From: PBB1 sp965229345
GTDB lineage: Bacteria; Pseudomonadota; Gammaproteobacteria; Burkholderiales; Burkholderiaceae_C
DNA: 64,000 nt
NCBI GenBank assembly: GCA_965229345.1
Contig: OZ245872.1
Span: 2,666,001 to 2,730,000 of the forward strand
Direction: 5' to 3'
A program made the position numbers and the translations under genes. Shown in pieces: positions 17,479-29,376 of this stretch (within the stretch, counting starts at the first letter, position 1; each line of letters starts with the position of its first letter). The notes under the pieces were generated by a model that saw nothing but the letters and a program-made list of their open reading frames with translations, ran no database searches and was not told where the DNA came from.

Positions 17479-18336
17479 TCATTGCAATTCATCAACGGTA
17501 GCCGTGGTTATCGGCAACCCCGCCGCGCGCCACACCTTCAATGCGTCGACGGTGGCAGCGACATCGTGCACGCGAAGGACGCTGGCACCCTGCGCCAGTG
17601 CGGCCAGCGCTGCAGCCAGGCTGGCAGCCAGGCGGTCGCCAACGGCACGCCCGGTCAGTGCACCGAGCGTCGACTTGCGCGACCAACCGACCAGCAACGG
17701 GCGACCCAAGGTCAGCAATTCTCGCTGGCGACGCAGCAATTCAACGTTGTGTTCCACCGTCTTGCCGAAGCCGATGCCCGGATCGAGCACGATGCGCTCG
17801 GCGGCGACACCCCGTGCCGTCAGTAACGCCAAGCGACCCTGAAGCATGGCGCGGACATCGGCCACCACATCGGTGTAGCGGGCCTGGGACTGCATCGATG
17901 ACGGTTCGCCCTGCATGTGCATCAGGCACACGCCGCAGGTGGGATGGGCCGCGATCACGTCGAGCGCACCCGGCAGACACAGTGCGTTGATGTCATTGAC
18001 AATGTCGACCCCAAGCGACACCGCTTCGGCCATCAGATCGGGTTTGGCGGTGTCGATCGACACAGGGTGTCGCATCGAAAGCACGGCTTCGAGCACCGGC
18101 AGCACCCGCCGACGCTCTTCGTCCAGCGGCACCGGGGCGGCTCCTGGCCGGCTCGACTCGCCTCCGATGTCGAGGATGTCAGCGCCCGCATCGATGAGCC
18201 GCTTGCAATGGTCGATGGCCGCCGCCGCATCGGCGAATTGCCCGCCGTCAGAGAAAGAGTCGGGCGTCGTGTTCACGATGCCCATGACCTTGGGAAAGGT
18301 CAGATCGATGCGGTGGTGGGTGGTTTGCCAGAGCAT
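17479..18336 (-). CDS. folP: Dihydropteroate synthase FolP
   Basis: Condenses p-aminobenzoate with dihydropterin pyrophosphate in folate synthesis; the sulfonamide target. 285 residues forming a TIM barrel. Motifs: VMGIVNTTPDSFSDGG, DIGGESSRPGA, SIDTAKP, NDINAL, LDPGIGFGKTVEHN, GWSRKS and RVHDVAATVDAL. No resistance-type insertion is apparent. Sits between ftsH and glmM, but a terminator-like hairpin separates it from ftsH. Confidence 0.96.
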   Translation of the reverse strand: MLWQTTHHRIDLTFPKVMGIVNTTPDSFSDGGQFADAAAAIDHCKRLIDAGADILDIGGESSRPGAAPVPLDEERRRVLPVLEAVLSMRHPVSIDTAKPDLMAEAVSLGVDIVNDINALCLPGALDVIAAHPTCGVCLMHMQGEPSSMQSQARYTDVVADVRAMLQGRLALLTARGVAAERIVLDPGIGFGKTVEHNVELLRRQRELLTLGRPLLVGWSRKSTLGALTGRAVGDRLAASLAAALAALAQGASVLRVHDVAATVDALKVWRAAGLPITTATVDELQ

Positions 18337-18385
18337 GTCATGCCGGGATCGATGCCGTCAGGCGCCAGAAGAGACTGCACCAGTG

Positions 18386-18405
18386 AAAACGGGGCCGAAG
18401 CCCCG
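18386..18405 (-). terminator. Terminator-like hairpin after ftsH
   Basis: On the minus strand CGGGGC, loop TTCG, GCCCCG, then TTTT. The UUCG tetraloop is very stable; the U-tract is short, so read-through into folP is possible. Confidence 0.65.
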
Positions 18406-18426
18406 TGTGCAAGCGATCCGCAACGC

Positions 18427-20337
18427 TCAGGCCGCAGCGGGTGCGCTGTCGGACGACAGCGGCGCCTGCGGCCCGCCGTTGGGGCGACTGGACGACGGGG
18501 ACCAGTCCTTGGGTGCCCGCGGCGGCTTGCCATTCATGATGTCGTCGATCTGGTCGCTGTCGATGGTTTCCCACTCCAGCAGTGCCTTGGCCATCGCATG
18601 CATCTTGTCCTGGTTGTCTTCGATGTGCTTGCGCGCGATCAGGTACTGCTCGTCGATGATGCGGCGAATCACGCCGTCGACCTTGCGCATGGTTTCTTCA
18701 GACATCGTGGTCGTCTTGGTCACCGAGCGGCCCAGGAACACCTCGCCTTCGTTTTCGGCATAGACCATCGGACCCAATTCATCGGTCATGCCGTAACGGG
18801 TGACCATGTCGCGAGCGATCTGAGTGGCACGCTCGAAGTCGTTGCTGGCGCCGGTGGTCATCTGGTTCATGAACACTTCCTCGGCAATGCGGCCACCGAA
18901 CAACACCGAGATCGTCGACAGCATCCGCTCCTTGTCGAGGCTGTAACGGTCCCCTTCGGGCAGTTGCATGGTCACGCCGAGTGCGCGGCCGCGAGGGATC
19001 ACCGTCACCTTGTGCACGGGGTCGGTCTTCGGCATGAGACGGGCCACCAGGGCGTGACCAGCCTCGTGATAGGCCGTGTTCCTGCGCTCTTCCTCCGGCA
19101 TGATCATGGACTTGCGCTCGGGGCCCATCATGATCTTGTCCTTGGCCTTCTCGAAGTCCATCATCTCGACGACCCGGCCCGCGCGGCGCGCAGCGAACAA
19201 CGCCGCCTCGTTGACCAGATTGGCCAGATCGGCGCCCGAGAAGCCCGGCGTACCGCGCGCGAGGATGTCAGCGCGGATGTCCTGCCCCACCGGCACCTTG
19301 CGCATGTGCACATTGAGAATCTGCTCGCGACCGCGCACGTCAGGCAGCGTCACATAGACCTGCCGGTCGAAACGGCCGGGGCGCAGCAGCGCCGGGTCAA
19401 GGATGTCAGGCCGGTTGGTCGCCGCCATCACGATGACGCCGAGGTTGGTCTCGAAGCCGTCCATCTCGACCAGCATCTGGTTGAGTGTCTGTTCGCGCTC
19501 GTCGTTGCCGCCGCCCAGGCCGGCACCACGATGCCGACCCACCGCGTCGATTTCGTCCACGAAGATGATGCAAGGCGCACTCTTCTTGGCCTGCTCGAAC
19601 ATGTCGCGCACCCGCGCCGCGCCCACGCCGACGAACATCTCGACGAAATCAGAACCCGAGATGCTGAAGAAAGGCACTTTTGCCTCACCCGCGATCGCCT
19701 TGGCCAGCAGCGTCTTGCCGGTTCCAGGAGGCCCGACCAGAAGAACGCCACGCGGGATGCGACCGCCCAGCTTCTGAAATCGCTGCGGGTCTTTCAGGAA
19801 GTCGACCAGTTCTTTCACTTCTTCCTTCGCTTCGTCGCAACCCGCGACGTCGGCGAAGGTGGTGGTGTTGTTGGCTTCGTCCAGCATGCGCGCCTTGGAC
19901 TTGCCGAAGCTGAATGCGCCGCCCTTGCCACCACCCTGCATCTGCCGCATGAAATAGATCCACACGCCAATCAGCAACAGCATCGGGCCCCAGGAGACCA
20001 GGATGTTCATCAACAGCGAAGGCTCTTCGCGCGGCTTGACGTCAAACTTGACGCCACTGTTGATCAGGTCGCCCACCAGACCACGGTCCAGGTAGGTGGC
20101 GGTGCTGCGCAGGCGCTTGTCATCGGTCGTCTTGGCGATGATCTCGGTGCCGGCAGGTCCTTCCTGCAATGTGACTTCCTTGATCCGCTTGTTGCGAACC
20201 TCTTCGAGAAAGTCGGAGTAACCGATCTGGGTCCCTGCGGTCGTGCTGCGGTCAAACTGCTTGAACACAGTGAACAGCACCAGGGCAATGACCAGCCACA
20301 CGGCGATTTTCGAGAACCATTGATTGTTCACTGCCAC
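18427..20337 (-). CDS. ftsH: ATP-dependent zinc metalloprotease FtsH
   Basis: Membrane-anchored AAA+ protease for misfolded membrane proteins and short-lived regulators, 636 residues. Transmembrane helices at about 10-25 and 107-129 flank a periplasmic domain. Walker A GPPGTGKT is at 202-209, the SRH RPGRFDRQVYVTLPD starts at 319, and the zinc site HEAGH is at 424-428, with the third ligand likely in the DNDFERAT-type segment downstream (here ASNDFERATQIA). The C-tail is Pro/Ser/Ala-rich. Follows rlmE, the E. coli order. Confidence 0.97.
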   Translation of the reverse strand: MAVNNQWFSKIAVWLVIALVLFTVFKQFDRSTTAGTQIGYSDFLEEVRNKRIKEVTLQEGPAGTEIIAKTTDDKRLRSTATYLDRGLVGDLINSGVKFDVKPREEPSLLMNILVSWGPMLLLIGVWIYFMRQMQGGGKGGAFSFGKSKARMLDEANNTTTFADVAGCDEAKEEVKELVDFLKDPQRFQKLGGRIPRGVLLVGPPGTGKTLLAKAIAGEAKVPFFSISGSDFVEMFVGVGAARVRDMFEQAKKSAPCIIFVDEIDAVGRHRGAGLGGGNDEREQTLNQMLVEMDGFETNLGVIVMAATNRPDILDPALLRPGRFDRQVYVTLPDVRGREQILNVHMRKVPVGQDIRADILARGTPGFSGADLANLVNEAALFAARRAGRVVEMMDFEKAKDKIMMGPERKSMIMPEEERRNTAYHEAGHALVARLMPKTDPVHKVTVIPRGRALGVTMQLPEGDRYSLDKERMLSTISVLFGGRIAEEVFMNQMTTGASNDFERATQIARDMVTRYGMTDELGPMVYAENEGEVFLGRSVTKTTTMSEETMRKVDGVIRRIIDEQYLIARKHIEDNQDKMHAMAKALLEWETIDSDQIDDIMNGKPPRAPKDWSPSSSRPNGGPQAPLSSDSAPAAA

Positions 20338-20462
20338 TCCAATTCTTCAACTGCGGGGTCGGCGTGCACAACGGGCGCGACGTCTAGCATATGTAGTGCC
20401 TAGTTTATGCGACTCAAGTGCCGTGTGCGTAATGAGGTCACCGGGAATCGAGCCCGAGACCG

Positions 20463-21179
20463 CTAACCCGGCAAGACAGTCTTCGCCGTGGTTTCGACCA
20501 ATTTGTGCGCCGTCTTGAGCCCGATGCCTACCAGAAAGGTCTCGGACGACCGATCTCGGGACGCCTTGGGCTTGATCGCTTTTACCGTCCGAAAGTTCGA
20601 TTTCAGCAACGCGACCAGTTCGTTGTAGTTGCTGCCATGGAACACCTTGCACACCAGAGCACCTCCCACGACCAGGTGCCGTGTGGCGAAATCCACCGCC
20701 AGCTCGACCAGGTGCGAAATGCGGGCGTCGTCCGAACTGGTGATGCCCGTGAGGTTGGGCGCGAGGTCGGACACGACCACATCGACGGGCCGACCGCCGA
20801 CCGCGGATTCCAGCTGCTGCAACACCGGCTCGTCCCGAAAGTCGCCCTGGATGAACACCACACCGTCGATCGGCTCGAAGTCCAGGATATCCAGCGCGAT
20901 GATGGTGCCGTTCAACGGGCCGAGCCCGCTGCCCACGGTATCGGGCACCTTGTGAGAGAGCTTGCGCCGCACGTACTGGCTCCAGGCACCAGGTGCGGCA
21001 CCCAGATCGACCACCACTTGCCCCGGTTTCAGCAGGCCGAGCGTTTCGTCGATTTCTTTCAGCTTGTAGGCGGCGCGCGCCCGGTAGCCCTCCTTTTTCG
21101 ACAACTTCACGTAGGTGTCGTTGAGGTGATCCAGCAACCACGCCTTGTCGATCTTCTTGCTTTTGGATTTGACTTTCAT
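20463..21179 (-). CDS. rlmE: 23S rRNA (U2552-2'-O)-methyltransferase RlmE
   Basis: FtsJ/RrmJ family enzyme, 238 residues, methylating the ribosomal A-loop. SAM site VVDLGAAPGAWSQYV, catalytic Lys/Asp/Lys/Glu tetrad positions in RARAAYKL, VVSDLAPN, VCKVFHG and KPKASRDRSSETFLVG. The start is only 20 nt from the divergent yhbY start. 125 nt separate it from ftsH; that gap holds no gene. Confidence 0.95.
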   Translation of the reverse strand: MKVKSKSKKIDKAWLLDHLNDTYVKLSKKEGYRARAAYKLKEIDETLGLLKPGQVVVDLGAAPGAWSQYVRRKLSHKVPDTVGSGLGPLNGTIIALDILDFEPIDGVVFIQGDFRDEPVLQQLESAVGGRPVDVVVSDLAPNLTGITSSDDARISHLVELAVDFATRHLVVGGALVCKVFHGSNYNELVALLKSNFRTVKAIKPKASRDRSSETFLVGIGLKTAHKLVETTAKTVLPG

Positions 21180-21187
21180 GCGACGCC

Positions 21188-21194
21188 GATAATA
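21188..21194. promoter_or_regulatory. Shared near-palindromic -10 between rlmE and yhbY
   Basis: GATAAT reads rightward (21188-21193) and TATTAT reads leftward (21194-21189) in the same bases. The entire divergent gap is 20 nt. A rightward start would fall on or next to the yhbY ATG, and a leftward one within a few nt of the rlmE ATG. No good -35 is seen on either side. Confidence 0.4.
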
Positions 21195-21199
21195 GGGCG

Positions 21200-21673
21200 A
21201 TGCCAGCCATCACCCTGAACACCCACGAGCGCCGGGAAAAGCGCGCCGACGCCCATCATCTGACCCCGGTGGTCCTGATCGGCGGAGACGGACTGACGCC
21301 TGCCGTCGTCAAGGAAACCGACGCTGCACTGAGCGCCCACGGGCTGATCAAGGTCCGCGTTTTCTCCGATGACCGCACATCCCGCGAGAGCATCCTGGCA
21401 AGCCTGACCGATCAGCTCAATGCCGCACCGGTTCAGCACATCGGCAAGCTGCTGGTGCTGTGGCGGCCAATTCCGCCCAAGGAGCAGACGGAGCGGGAAG
21501 ACCGGATGCCCGGCCCGCGGGTGGTCAAGCTGCTGAAATTCTCGAAAAGCGGCAACCACCGACCGCAGGTCAAAAAGATCAAGGTGCTGGGCAACGAGCG
21601 GGTGGCCGCGGGTGGTGAGATCAAGCGCGCGCGCAAGCGGGTCACCAGCATCAAGCGCAAGGTGGTCGAGTGA
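21200..21673 (+). CDS. yhbY: YhbY family CRM-domain RNA-binding protein
   Basis: Pre-50S-associated RNA-binding protein with one CRM domain, running from LTPVVLIGGDGLTPAVVKE through GKLLVLWRP. At 157 residues it is much longer than the roughly 97-residue E. coli YhbY; the extra C-terminus is strongly basic (KKIKVLGNERV, RARKRVTSIKRKVVE), which fits rRNA contact. Divergent from rlmE, as in many proteobacteria, and the proximity fits a shared role in 50S maturation. Confidence 0.9.
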   Translation: MPAITLNTHERREKRADAHHLTPVVLIGGDGLTPAVVKETDAALSAHGLIKVRVFSDDRTSRESILASLTDQLNAAPVQHIGKLLVLWRPIPPKEQTEREDRMPGPRVVKLLKFSKSGNHRPQVKKIKVLGNERVAAGGEIKRARKRVTSIKRKVVE

Positions 21674-21683
21674 CCTGAACGAA

Positions 21684-21700
21684 CTGCGCCTTCAGCGCAG
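21684..21700. terminator. Hairpin between convergent yhbY and DUF4149 gene
   Basis: CTGCGC (21684-21689), loop CTTCA, GCGCAG (21695-21700), with no U-tract on either strand. Possible weak or Rho-assisted end point for both genes. Confidence 0.35.
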
Positions 21701-21711
21701 CCGCGGCTTGA

Positions 21712-22164
21712 TCAACGTGCCGTGAACCGCCAGGCCAGTACCAGCACCAGCAGGCCCTTCAGCGCGAAAAATCCGGCGGACAACCCGTGCAGGGCGCCGA
21801 ACGACAGGCTGCCCTCGCCGGCGCGCGCGGCCACCATCATCGGTTGCAGCACGAAGTAGCCCGCGATCGTGCAAAACAGCGTTCCGAGCAGCAGCAACAG
21901 GTTGGTGTTCAACGCGGGGGCTGGCGGCTGATCGGGCTCGATCGGAACGGCCTGGCGAGTCAACAGCAACAGAAGCACCGCCACTGCCAGGCTGACATGG
22001 GCTTCGATCGCGAACATGCGCCCGGCCGTGCGCCCAGCGACCTCCACCGTCGTGACAGCAAACCCGGCCGGTGCGCCAATGGCGCCGAGACCCACCAACA
22101 GCCCGGCCCAGAGCCCAGCCAACAACCTGCCAAGGCGTTGCATCACGACAGGGCGCTCAATCAC
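21712..22164 (-). CDS. DUF4149-type small membrane protein
   Basis: About 150 residues with four hydrophobic segments: near the N-terminus (LLAGLWAGLLVGLGAIGAP), in SLAVAVLLLLL, in NLLLLLGTLFCTIAGYFV, and in FFALKGLLVLVLAW. Conserved-looking R and H residues lie in GRMFAIEAH and FGALHGLSAG. The set matches DUF4149 proteins; function unknown. A GTG start at 22164 overlaps the greA stop (GTGA), implying coupling; an ATG seven codons later is the alternative. Linkage to greA recurs in Burkholderiales, from general knowledge. Confidence 0.75.
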   Translation of the reverse strand: MIERPVVMQRLGRLLAGLWAGLLVGLGAIGAPAGFAVTTVEVAGRTAGRMFAIEAHVSLAVAVLLLLLTRQAVPIEPDQPPAPALNTNLLLLLGTLFCTIAGYFVLQPMMVAARAGEGSLSFGALHGLSAGFFALKGLLVLVLAWRFTAR

Positions 22165-22637
22165 TCGTAGCGCACCGCCATCACTTCGTAGCTCTTCACG
22201 CCCCCGGGCGCCTGCACTTCGGCAATGTCACCGACTTCCTTGCCGATCAGTGCGCGGGCAATCGGCGAGCTGATGGAGATCAGGCCCAGCTTCAGATCTG
22301 CCTCGTCGTCGCCGACGATCTGGTAGGTCACCGCGGTGCCACTGGCTTCATCTTCGAGATCGACCGTGGAGCCAAAAACAACCTTGCCTTCGGCGTCCAG
22401 CGCCGACGGATCGATGACCTTGGCGGCGGCCAGCTTGCTCTCGATCTCGAGGATGCGCCCCTCGATGAAGCCCTGCTTGTCCTTCGCGGCTTCGTACTCG
22501 GCGTTTTCGGACAGGTCACCCTGTGCGCGGGCTTCTGCGATCGCCTGAATCACCGCGTGGCGCTCGACCGTCTTCAGACGTTGCAATTCGTCCTTCAGTT
22601 TGTCGACACCGCGTCGGGTAAGAGGAATGGTCTGCAT
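22161..22637 (-). CDS. greA: Transcription elongation factor GreA
   Basis: Stimulates RNA cleavage by backtracked RNA polymerase. 158 residues, normal length. The N-terminal coiled coil carries the tip acidic residues in GDLSENAEYEAAKDKQGFIEGRI, and the C-terminal FKBP-like domain ends SSPIARALIGKEVGD. Start MQTIPLT at 22637 is canonical. It is 82 nt downstream of carB, past a strong terminator, so it may have its own promoter within that gap. Confidence 0.97.
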   Translation of the reverse strand: MQTIPLTRRGVDKLKDELQRLKTVERHAVIQAIAEARAQGDLSENAEYEAAKDKQGFIEGRILEIESKLAAAKVIDPSALDAEGKVVFGSTVDLEDEASGTAVTYQIVGDDEADLKLGLISISSPIARALIGKEVGDIAEVQAPGGVKSYEVMAVRYE

Positions 22638-22653
22638 GTGATGAATCCCGGGC

Positions 22654-22689
22654 AAAAATGAAGCCGCCGCCAGAAAATCCAGCGGCGGC
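22654..22689 (-). terminator. Intrinsic terminator of carAB
   Basis: On the minus strand GCCGCCGC (22689-22682), an 11-nt loop, GCGGCGGC (22670-22663), then TTCATTTTT with five U at 22658-22654. Confidence 0.75.
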
Positions 22690-22719
22690 CGTGAACTTGA
22701 AAAATCTCTGTTTTTGAGT

Positions 22720-25978
<3,259 letters not shown>

Positions 25979-25986
<8 letters not shown>

Positions 25987-27166
25987 GCTGACCTCCGATC
26001 GCCGCAGCGCGCGGTGCGCGGGCTTCCATCAGCGCAGTGAAACGGTCGAACAGGTAGCCGATGTCATGCGGTCCCGGCGACGCCTCGGGGTGGCCCTGGA
26101 AACAGAACGCCGGGCGGTCGGTGCGCGCCAGGCCTTGCAGGGTGCCATCGAACAGGCTCACGTGGGTCGGTCTCAGGTTGTTCGGCAAGGTGGTCTCGTC
26201 GACGGCAAAGCCGTGGTTCTGGCTGGTGATGCTCACGCGCCCGCTGTCCAGGTCTTTCACCGGGTGGTTGGCGCCGTGGTGGCCGAATTTCATCTTGAAG
26301 GTCTTGGCGCCCGAGGCCAAGGCGAGTATCTGGTGGCCGAGGCAGATGCCGAAGGTCGGGATGCCCGTCTCGATCAGCGTGCGCGTGGCCTCGATCGCGT
26401 AGTCGCAGGGTTGCGGGTCGCCCGGGCCGTTGCTGAGGAAGATGCCATCGGGCTTCAACGCCAGCACCTCCGCGGCTGCTGTTTTCGCAGGCACGACGGT
26501 GACCTTGCAACCGCGGCTGGCCAGCATGCGCAGGATGTTGCGCTTGACACCGAAGTCCAGCGCGACGACGTGAAAGCGGGGCTCAGTGAGTTGGCCATAG
26601 CCTTCACCCAGTGCCCATTCGGTCTCGTTCCACACGCTGCGCTCGGTGCTGCTGACGACCTGGGCCAGATCCAGTCCGGCCATGCTGGGCGCAGCGCGCG
26701 CAGCGGCCAGTGCCTGGGCGTAGTGCGCCTCGGTCAAGGTTGCACCGACCGCCAGGGTCAGGATGCAGCCGTTTTGCGCACCGGTCGTGCGCAGCAGCCG
26801 GGTCAGGCGGCGGGTGTCGATGTTGGCAATCGCCACCGTGCCTTCACGTTGCAGGTACTGCGGCAGCGTCTCGGTCATCCGGAAATTGGACGGCAGGACG
26901 GGCAGGTCCTTGATGATCAAACCGGCAGCGTGAACCCGATCGGATTCAACGTCCTCGGCGTTGACGCCGTAGCTGCCGATGTGCGGATAGGTCAGCGTGA
27001 CGATCTGACGGCAGTAACTGGGGTCGGTCAGGATCTCTTGGTAGCCGGTGAGCGCGGTGTTGAACACCACCTCGCCACAGGTCTGTCCAGGGGATCCGAT
27101 GGAAATGCCAGTGAAACGGGAGCCGTCTGCGAGAACGAGGATTGCGGGGGGCAGGACGGGCAGCAA
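25979..27166 (-). CDS. carA: Carbamoyl-phosphate synthase small (glutaminase) subunit
   Basis: Hydrolyses glutamine and channels ammonia to CarB. 395 residues. The N-terminal interaction domain (LVLADGSRFTGISIG, GEVVFNTALTGYQEILTDPSY) precedes a class I glutamine amidotransferase with nucleophile Cys in FGICLGHQ and His/Glu in QGHPEASPGPHD. The start is a TTG at 27166 backed by a GGAG Shine-Dalgarno 7 nt upstream; no ATG fits. Upstream gap 27167-27300 holds only a candidate promoter. Confidence 0.97.
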
Positions 27167-27280
27167 GGAAATCTCCGTTGTTGCACCCAGCTCTGCCCCG
27201 CAGCACAGGCTGCGAGTCGGAATCCGGCGGGAAACTGTGAGGGTTTCGCTGGGGGCGGATGTGTTCGGTTAAACCTTTGC

Positions 27281-27286
27281 ATTGTA
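27281..27286 (-). promoter_or_regulatory. Candidate -10 for carAB
   Basis: TACAAT on the minus strand inside TTTACAATG, just past the stop codon of the upstream ATP-grasp gene. No convincing -35. It would give a leader of about 110 nt for carA; I see no riboswitch-like fold or obvious leader peptide in it. Confidence 0.4.
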
Positions 27287-27300
27287 AATCGAGCGCGATC

Positions 27301-28512
27301 TCAGACCACAAGCGGACCCAACGCAGAGGCCATCGCCCGACGCGTGCAGGCCAGGTCCTCCGCCGACTCTCCGACCAGAAAGCCGGTGATCATGCTGCGG
27401 TCCCGGCTCTCCAGGTTCGCTTCCCAGAGTCGACAAGGCACGAACCTGCCAGAGCGCCCCAGTGGCTCGATCGCGGCCAGGGCAGGCGCCAGTGGCCCGT
27501 GCGTCACTTGATGCCAGGACTCGGTCACACAGCCGCCGATGCGCTCCACGGCACTCTGGTGCAGCAGCAACTGCACGGTGCTCGACACCATCCTGAAATT
27601 CAGGTCGAAGATGAAGGGCCGTGCGTCTTCGGTCAGACCCAGGTCAAAACCGGCCAGCCCGCGGTACCCCATCTGCTGGGCCTTGCGAGCGATGTGCATC
27701 ACCGCCTCCACCGCCGTCGCGGGTGGCGCCTGGCGCGGATCGATCAGGCTGCCGCTTTGCTGCCCCGGACTGCTGAACAACTGGATGGCCGCTCCCAGAT
27801 ACTCGACGCGGTCGTCCTGGATCGCCAGATTCAGGCACCAGCAGATCGGGATCTCCAGCGCGAGCTCGACGCGCACACCGGAGTAGCCATGCGCATGGCC
27901 GGCGAGCCAGTCGAGCGCCTGATGCCGCGCCTGGGCGTCTGGGGCATACCGCACATCGATGCCAGCGCCCGATGCACCCGCCACGCAGGCCTTGACGTAC
28001 ACCGGCTTGCCTGCAAAGGCGGTGAGCAGGTCGCGCGCCGCATCGGGCCTCAACATGACTGATGGCGGCAGCCAGTCAGCGTCCACCAGCGCGTCCAGAT
28101 TCGACTTGTCATTGAGCCAGCGGTACAGCGCGTCAGGCACCAGCAGCGACTGTGGCTCGCACACGTCGGCAGGCAAGGGATACGGACTGACGATGCGATG
28201 GCCTTGTTCCGCCCATCGGCGAGTCTGATCGAAGGCCTGCTCAGCATGCTCGTAGGGCACCCGGTGTAGCGACGGGGTTGCACCACACGCCTCAAAGAAC
28301 GCCACGATCTCGCGCGTGACCGTGTTTTGATGGCACGCCAGCGGCACAGACCCGGTGACCAGCAACGTCAGACCCGTCAAGGTGTCCAGCCGATAGGCCT
28401 CGCTGAGCACCCAACCCACATGCTCGAGCGTGGTCCGGGGTGCGTAGGCCACCCCTGCCGGAAGCAATTGATCGAGAGTGCGCGAGGGCAGCAACAGGTC
28501 GGTTGCGCTCAC
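27301..28512 (-). CDS. ATP-grasp ligase-like protein, second of a tandem pair
   Basis: 403-residue protein of unknown function. The C-terminal two thirds reads as an ATP-grasp fold: KPVYVKACVAGASGAGIDVR (Lys174 as the ATP lysine plus a small-residue loop), RVELALEIPICWCLNLA, then GLAGFDLGL and FIFDLNFRMV, where Asp290 and the D303/N305/R307 cluster sit at metal/ATP positions. ATP-grasp enzymes join a carboxylate to an amine or thiol through an acyl phosphate; the substrate is not predictable here. The N-terminal 120 residues resemble the preATP-grasp region. The GTG at 28512 overlaps the stop of the preceding ATP-grasp gene (GTGA). The open frame extends further upstream, but inside the neighbouring gene. 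Confidence 0.7.
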   Translation of the reverse strand: MSATDLLLPSRTLDQLLPAGVAYAPRTTLEHVGWVLSEAYRLDTLTGLTLLVTGSVPLACHQNTVTREIVAFFEACGATPSLHRVPYEHAEQAFDQTRRWAEQGHRIVSPYPLPADVCEPQSLLVPDALYRWLNDKSNLDALVDADWLPPSVMLRPDAARDLLTAFAGKPVYVKACVAGASGAGIDVRYAPDAQARHQALDWLAGHAHGYSGVRVELALEIPICWCLNLAIQDDRVEYLGAAIQLFSSPGQQSGSLIDPRQAPPATAVEAVMHIARKAQQMGYRGLAGFDLGLTEDARPFIFDLNFRMVSSTVQLLLHQSAVERIGGCVTESWHQVTHGPLAPALAAIEPLGRSGRFVPCRLWEANLESRDRSMITGFLVGESAEDLACTRRAMASALGPLVV

Positions 28513-29342
28513 GCTGTGCCCCTGCGTGCCAACCCGGTCAGACCTGTCGCCAGGCGCAGCAGGTTCGGGGAGCGTGAGGCCCCGGCGATCGCGGGCGTCT
28601 TGTTCGCATCGAGCAGGATCGCCTTGCCATCGACCATCACATAGTCGAACTTGCCGAAGTCGAACCCGAGCGCGCGTCTCACGTCGCGCAGGCTGTCGGG
28701 CACCTCGTGCAGGTACTCGTGGCGGTGGATGTTGCCGGCCTTGACGACGGGGTGGCGGCCGAACATCTTCACCAAATATTCCTGATCGCCAAAGAACAGC
28801 CAGCAACGCAGCACGTAATCGTCACCGTCTCTCTCTGGCACGAATCGCTCGACGATCAGATCGGAGCGATCCCAGACCCAGCCTGGCACCTGAGAGATGT
28901 CGTCGAGCACCGGGTAGTCCTTTTTTGGGAGGGACCCCGCCCAACGCCACGGGATGACCTTGCTCAGTCGACGTCGGAGATGGGCGCCGCTCCAGCGGCC
29001 CAGCGCACGGAACTCCTTGCTGCCAAAGGCGTTGAAGTTGCTTTTCACGATGACGGGTCCAACGTACGCGTCACCCTGCAGCACCCGCTGTCGGGAGATG
29101 CGCGTTTTCGATATATCGAGAACATCGCCATTGACCACCGGGCAGCTCTCCAGGTTCTCTGGCAGGTGGTGATGCTGCATCACGGTCAGGTCGACGTGCA
29201 TGATCGCCAGATCCGCCGCCAGGCGGCGTGCCGGTCCGGCCAGGACCGTGTGCCCCTCCTCTCGCCACAACTCCATCAGGCGGTACATCAGGTACTTCGG
29301 CGCGAACGGCCTGTCGTCTCCGGTGATGATCTGGATGCGCAT
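28509..29342 (-). CDS. ATP-grasp domain protein, first of a tandem pair
   Basis: 277 residues starting MRIQIITGDDRPFAPKYL, with no signal peptide. ATP-grasp hallmarks: VGPVIVKSNFNAFGSKE (Lys100), DLIVERFVPE (Glu165 at the hinge) and DYVMVDGKAILLDANKTPA, with Asp245 and Asn247 as likely Mg ligands. Aromatic and basic residues are enriched in the middle (RRRLSKVIPWRWAG). Compact for the superfamily. The reaction is unknown; cytoplasmic. It is 34 nt downstream of a GlcG-like gene and coupled to a second ATP-grasp gene, implying that the two act together or in sequence. Confidence 0.7.
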   Translation of the reverse strand: MRIQIITGDDRPFAPKYLMYRLMELWREEGHTVLAGPARRLAADLAIMHVDLTVMQHHHLPENLESCPVVNGDVLDISKTRISRQRVLQGDAYVGPVIVKSNFNAFGSKEFRALGRWSGAHLRRRLSKVIPWRWAGSLPKKDYPVLDDISQVPGWVWDRSDLIVERFVPERDGDDYVLRCWLFFGDQEYLVKMFGRHPVVKAGNIHRHEYLHEVPDSLRDVRRALGFDFGKFDYVMVDGKAILLDANKTPAIAGASRSPNLLRLATGLTGLARRGTA

Positions 29343-29376
29343 CGGCCGCGTGTCAGTCTGTCGAGACTGCCCCGGA

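Noticed and set aside
17917..20403. An 828-codon plus-strand open frame opposite folP and ftsH
   Set aside because: It is the antisense of two strongly supported genes; His/Arg-rich translation without domain motifs or ribosome-binding site.
20439..20458. A tRNA T-arm-like sequence just after rlmE (CGGGCTCGATTCCCG on the minus strand)
   Set aside because: No acceptor, anticodon arm or CCA is found around it; likely coincidence or a relic too short to support.
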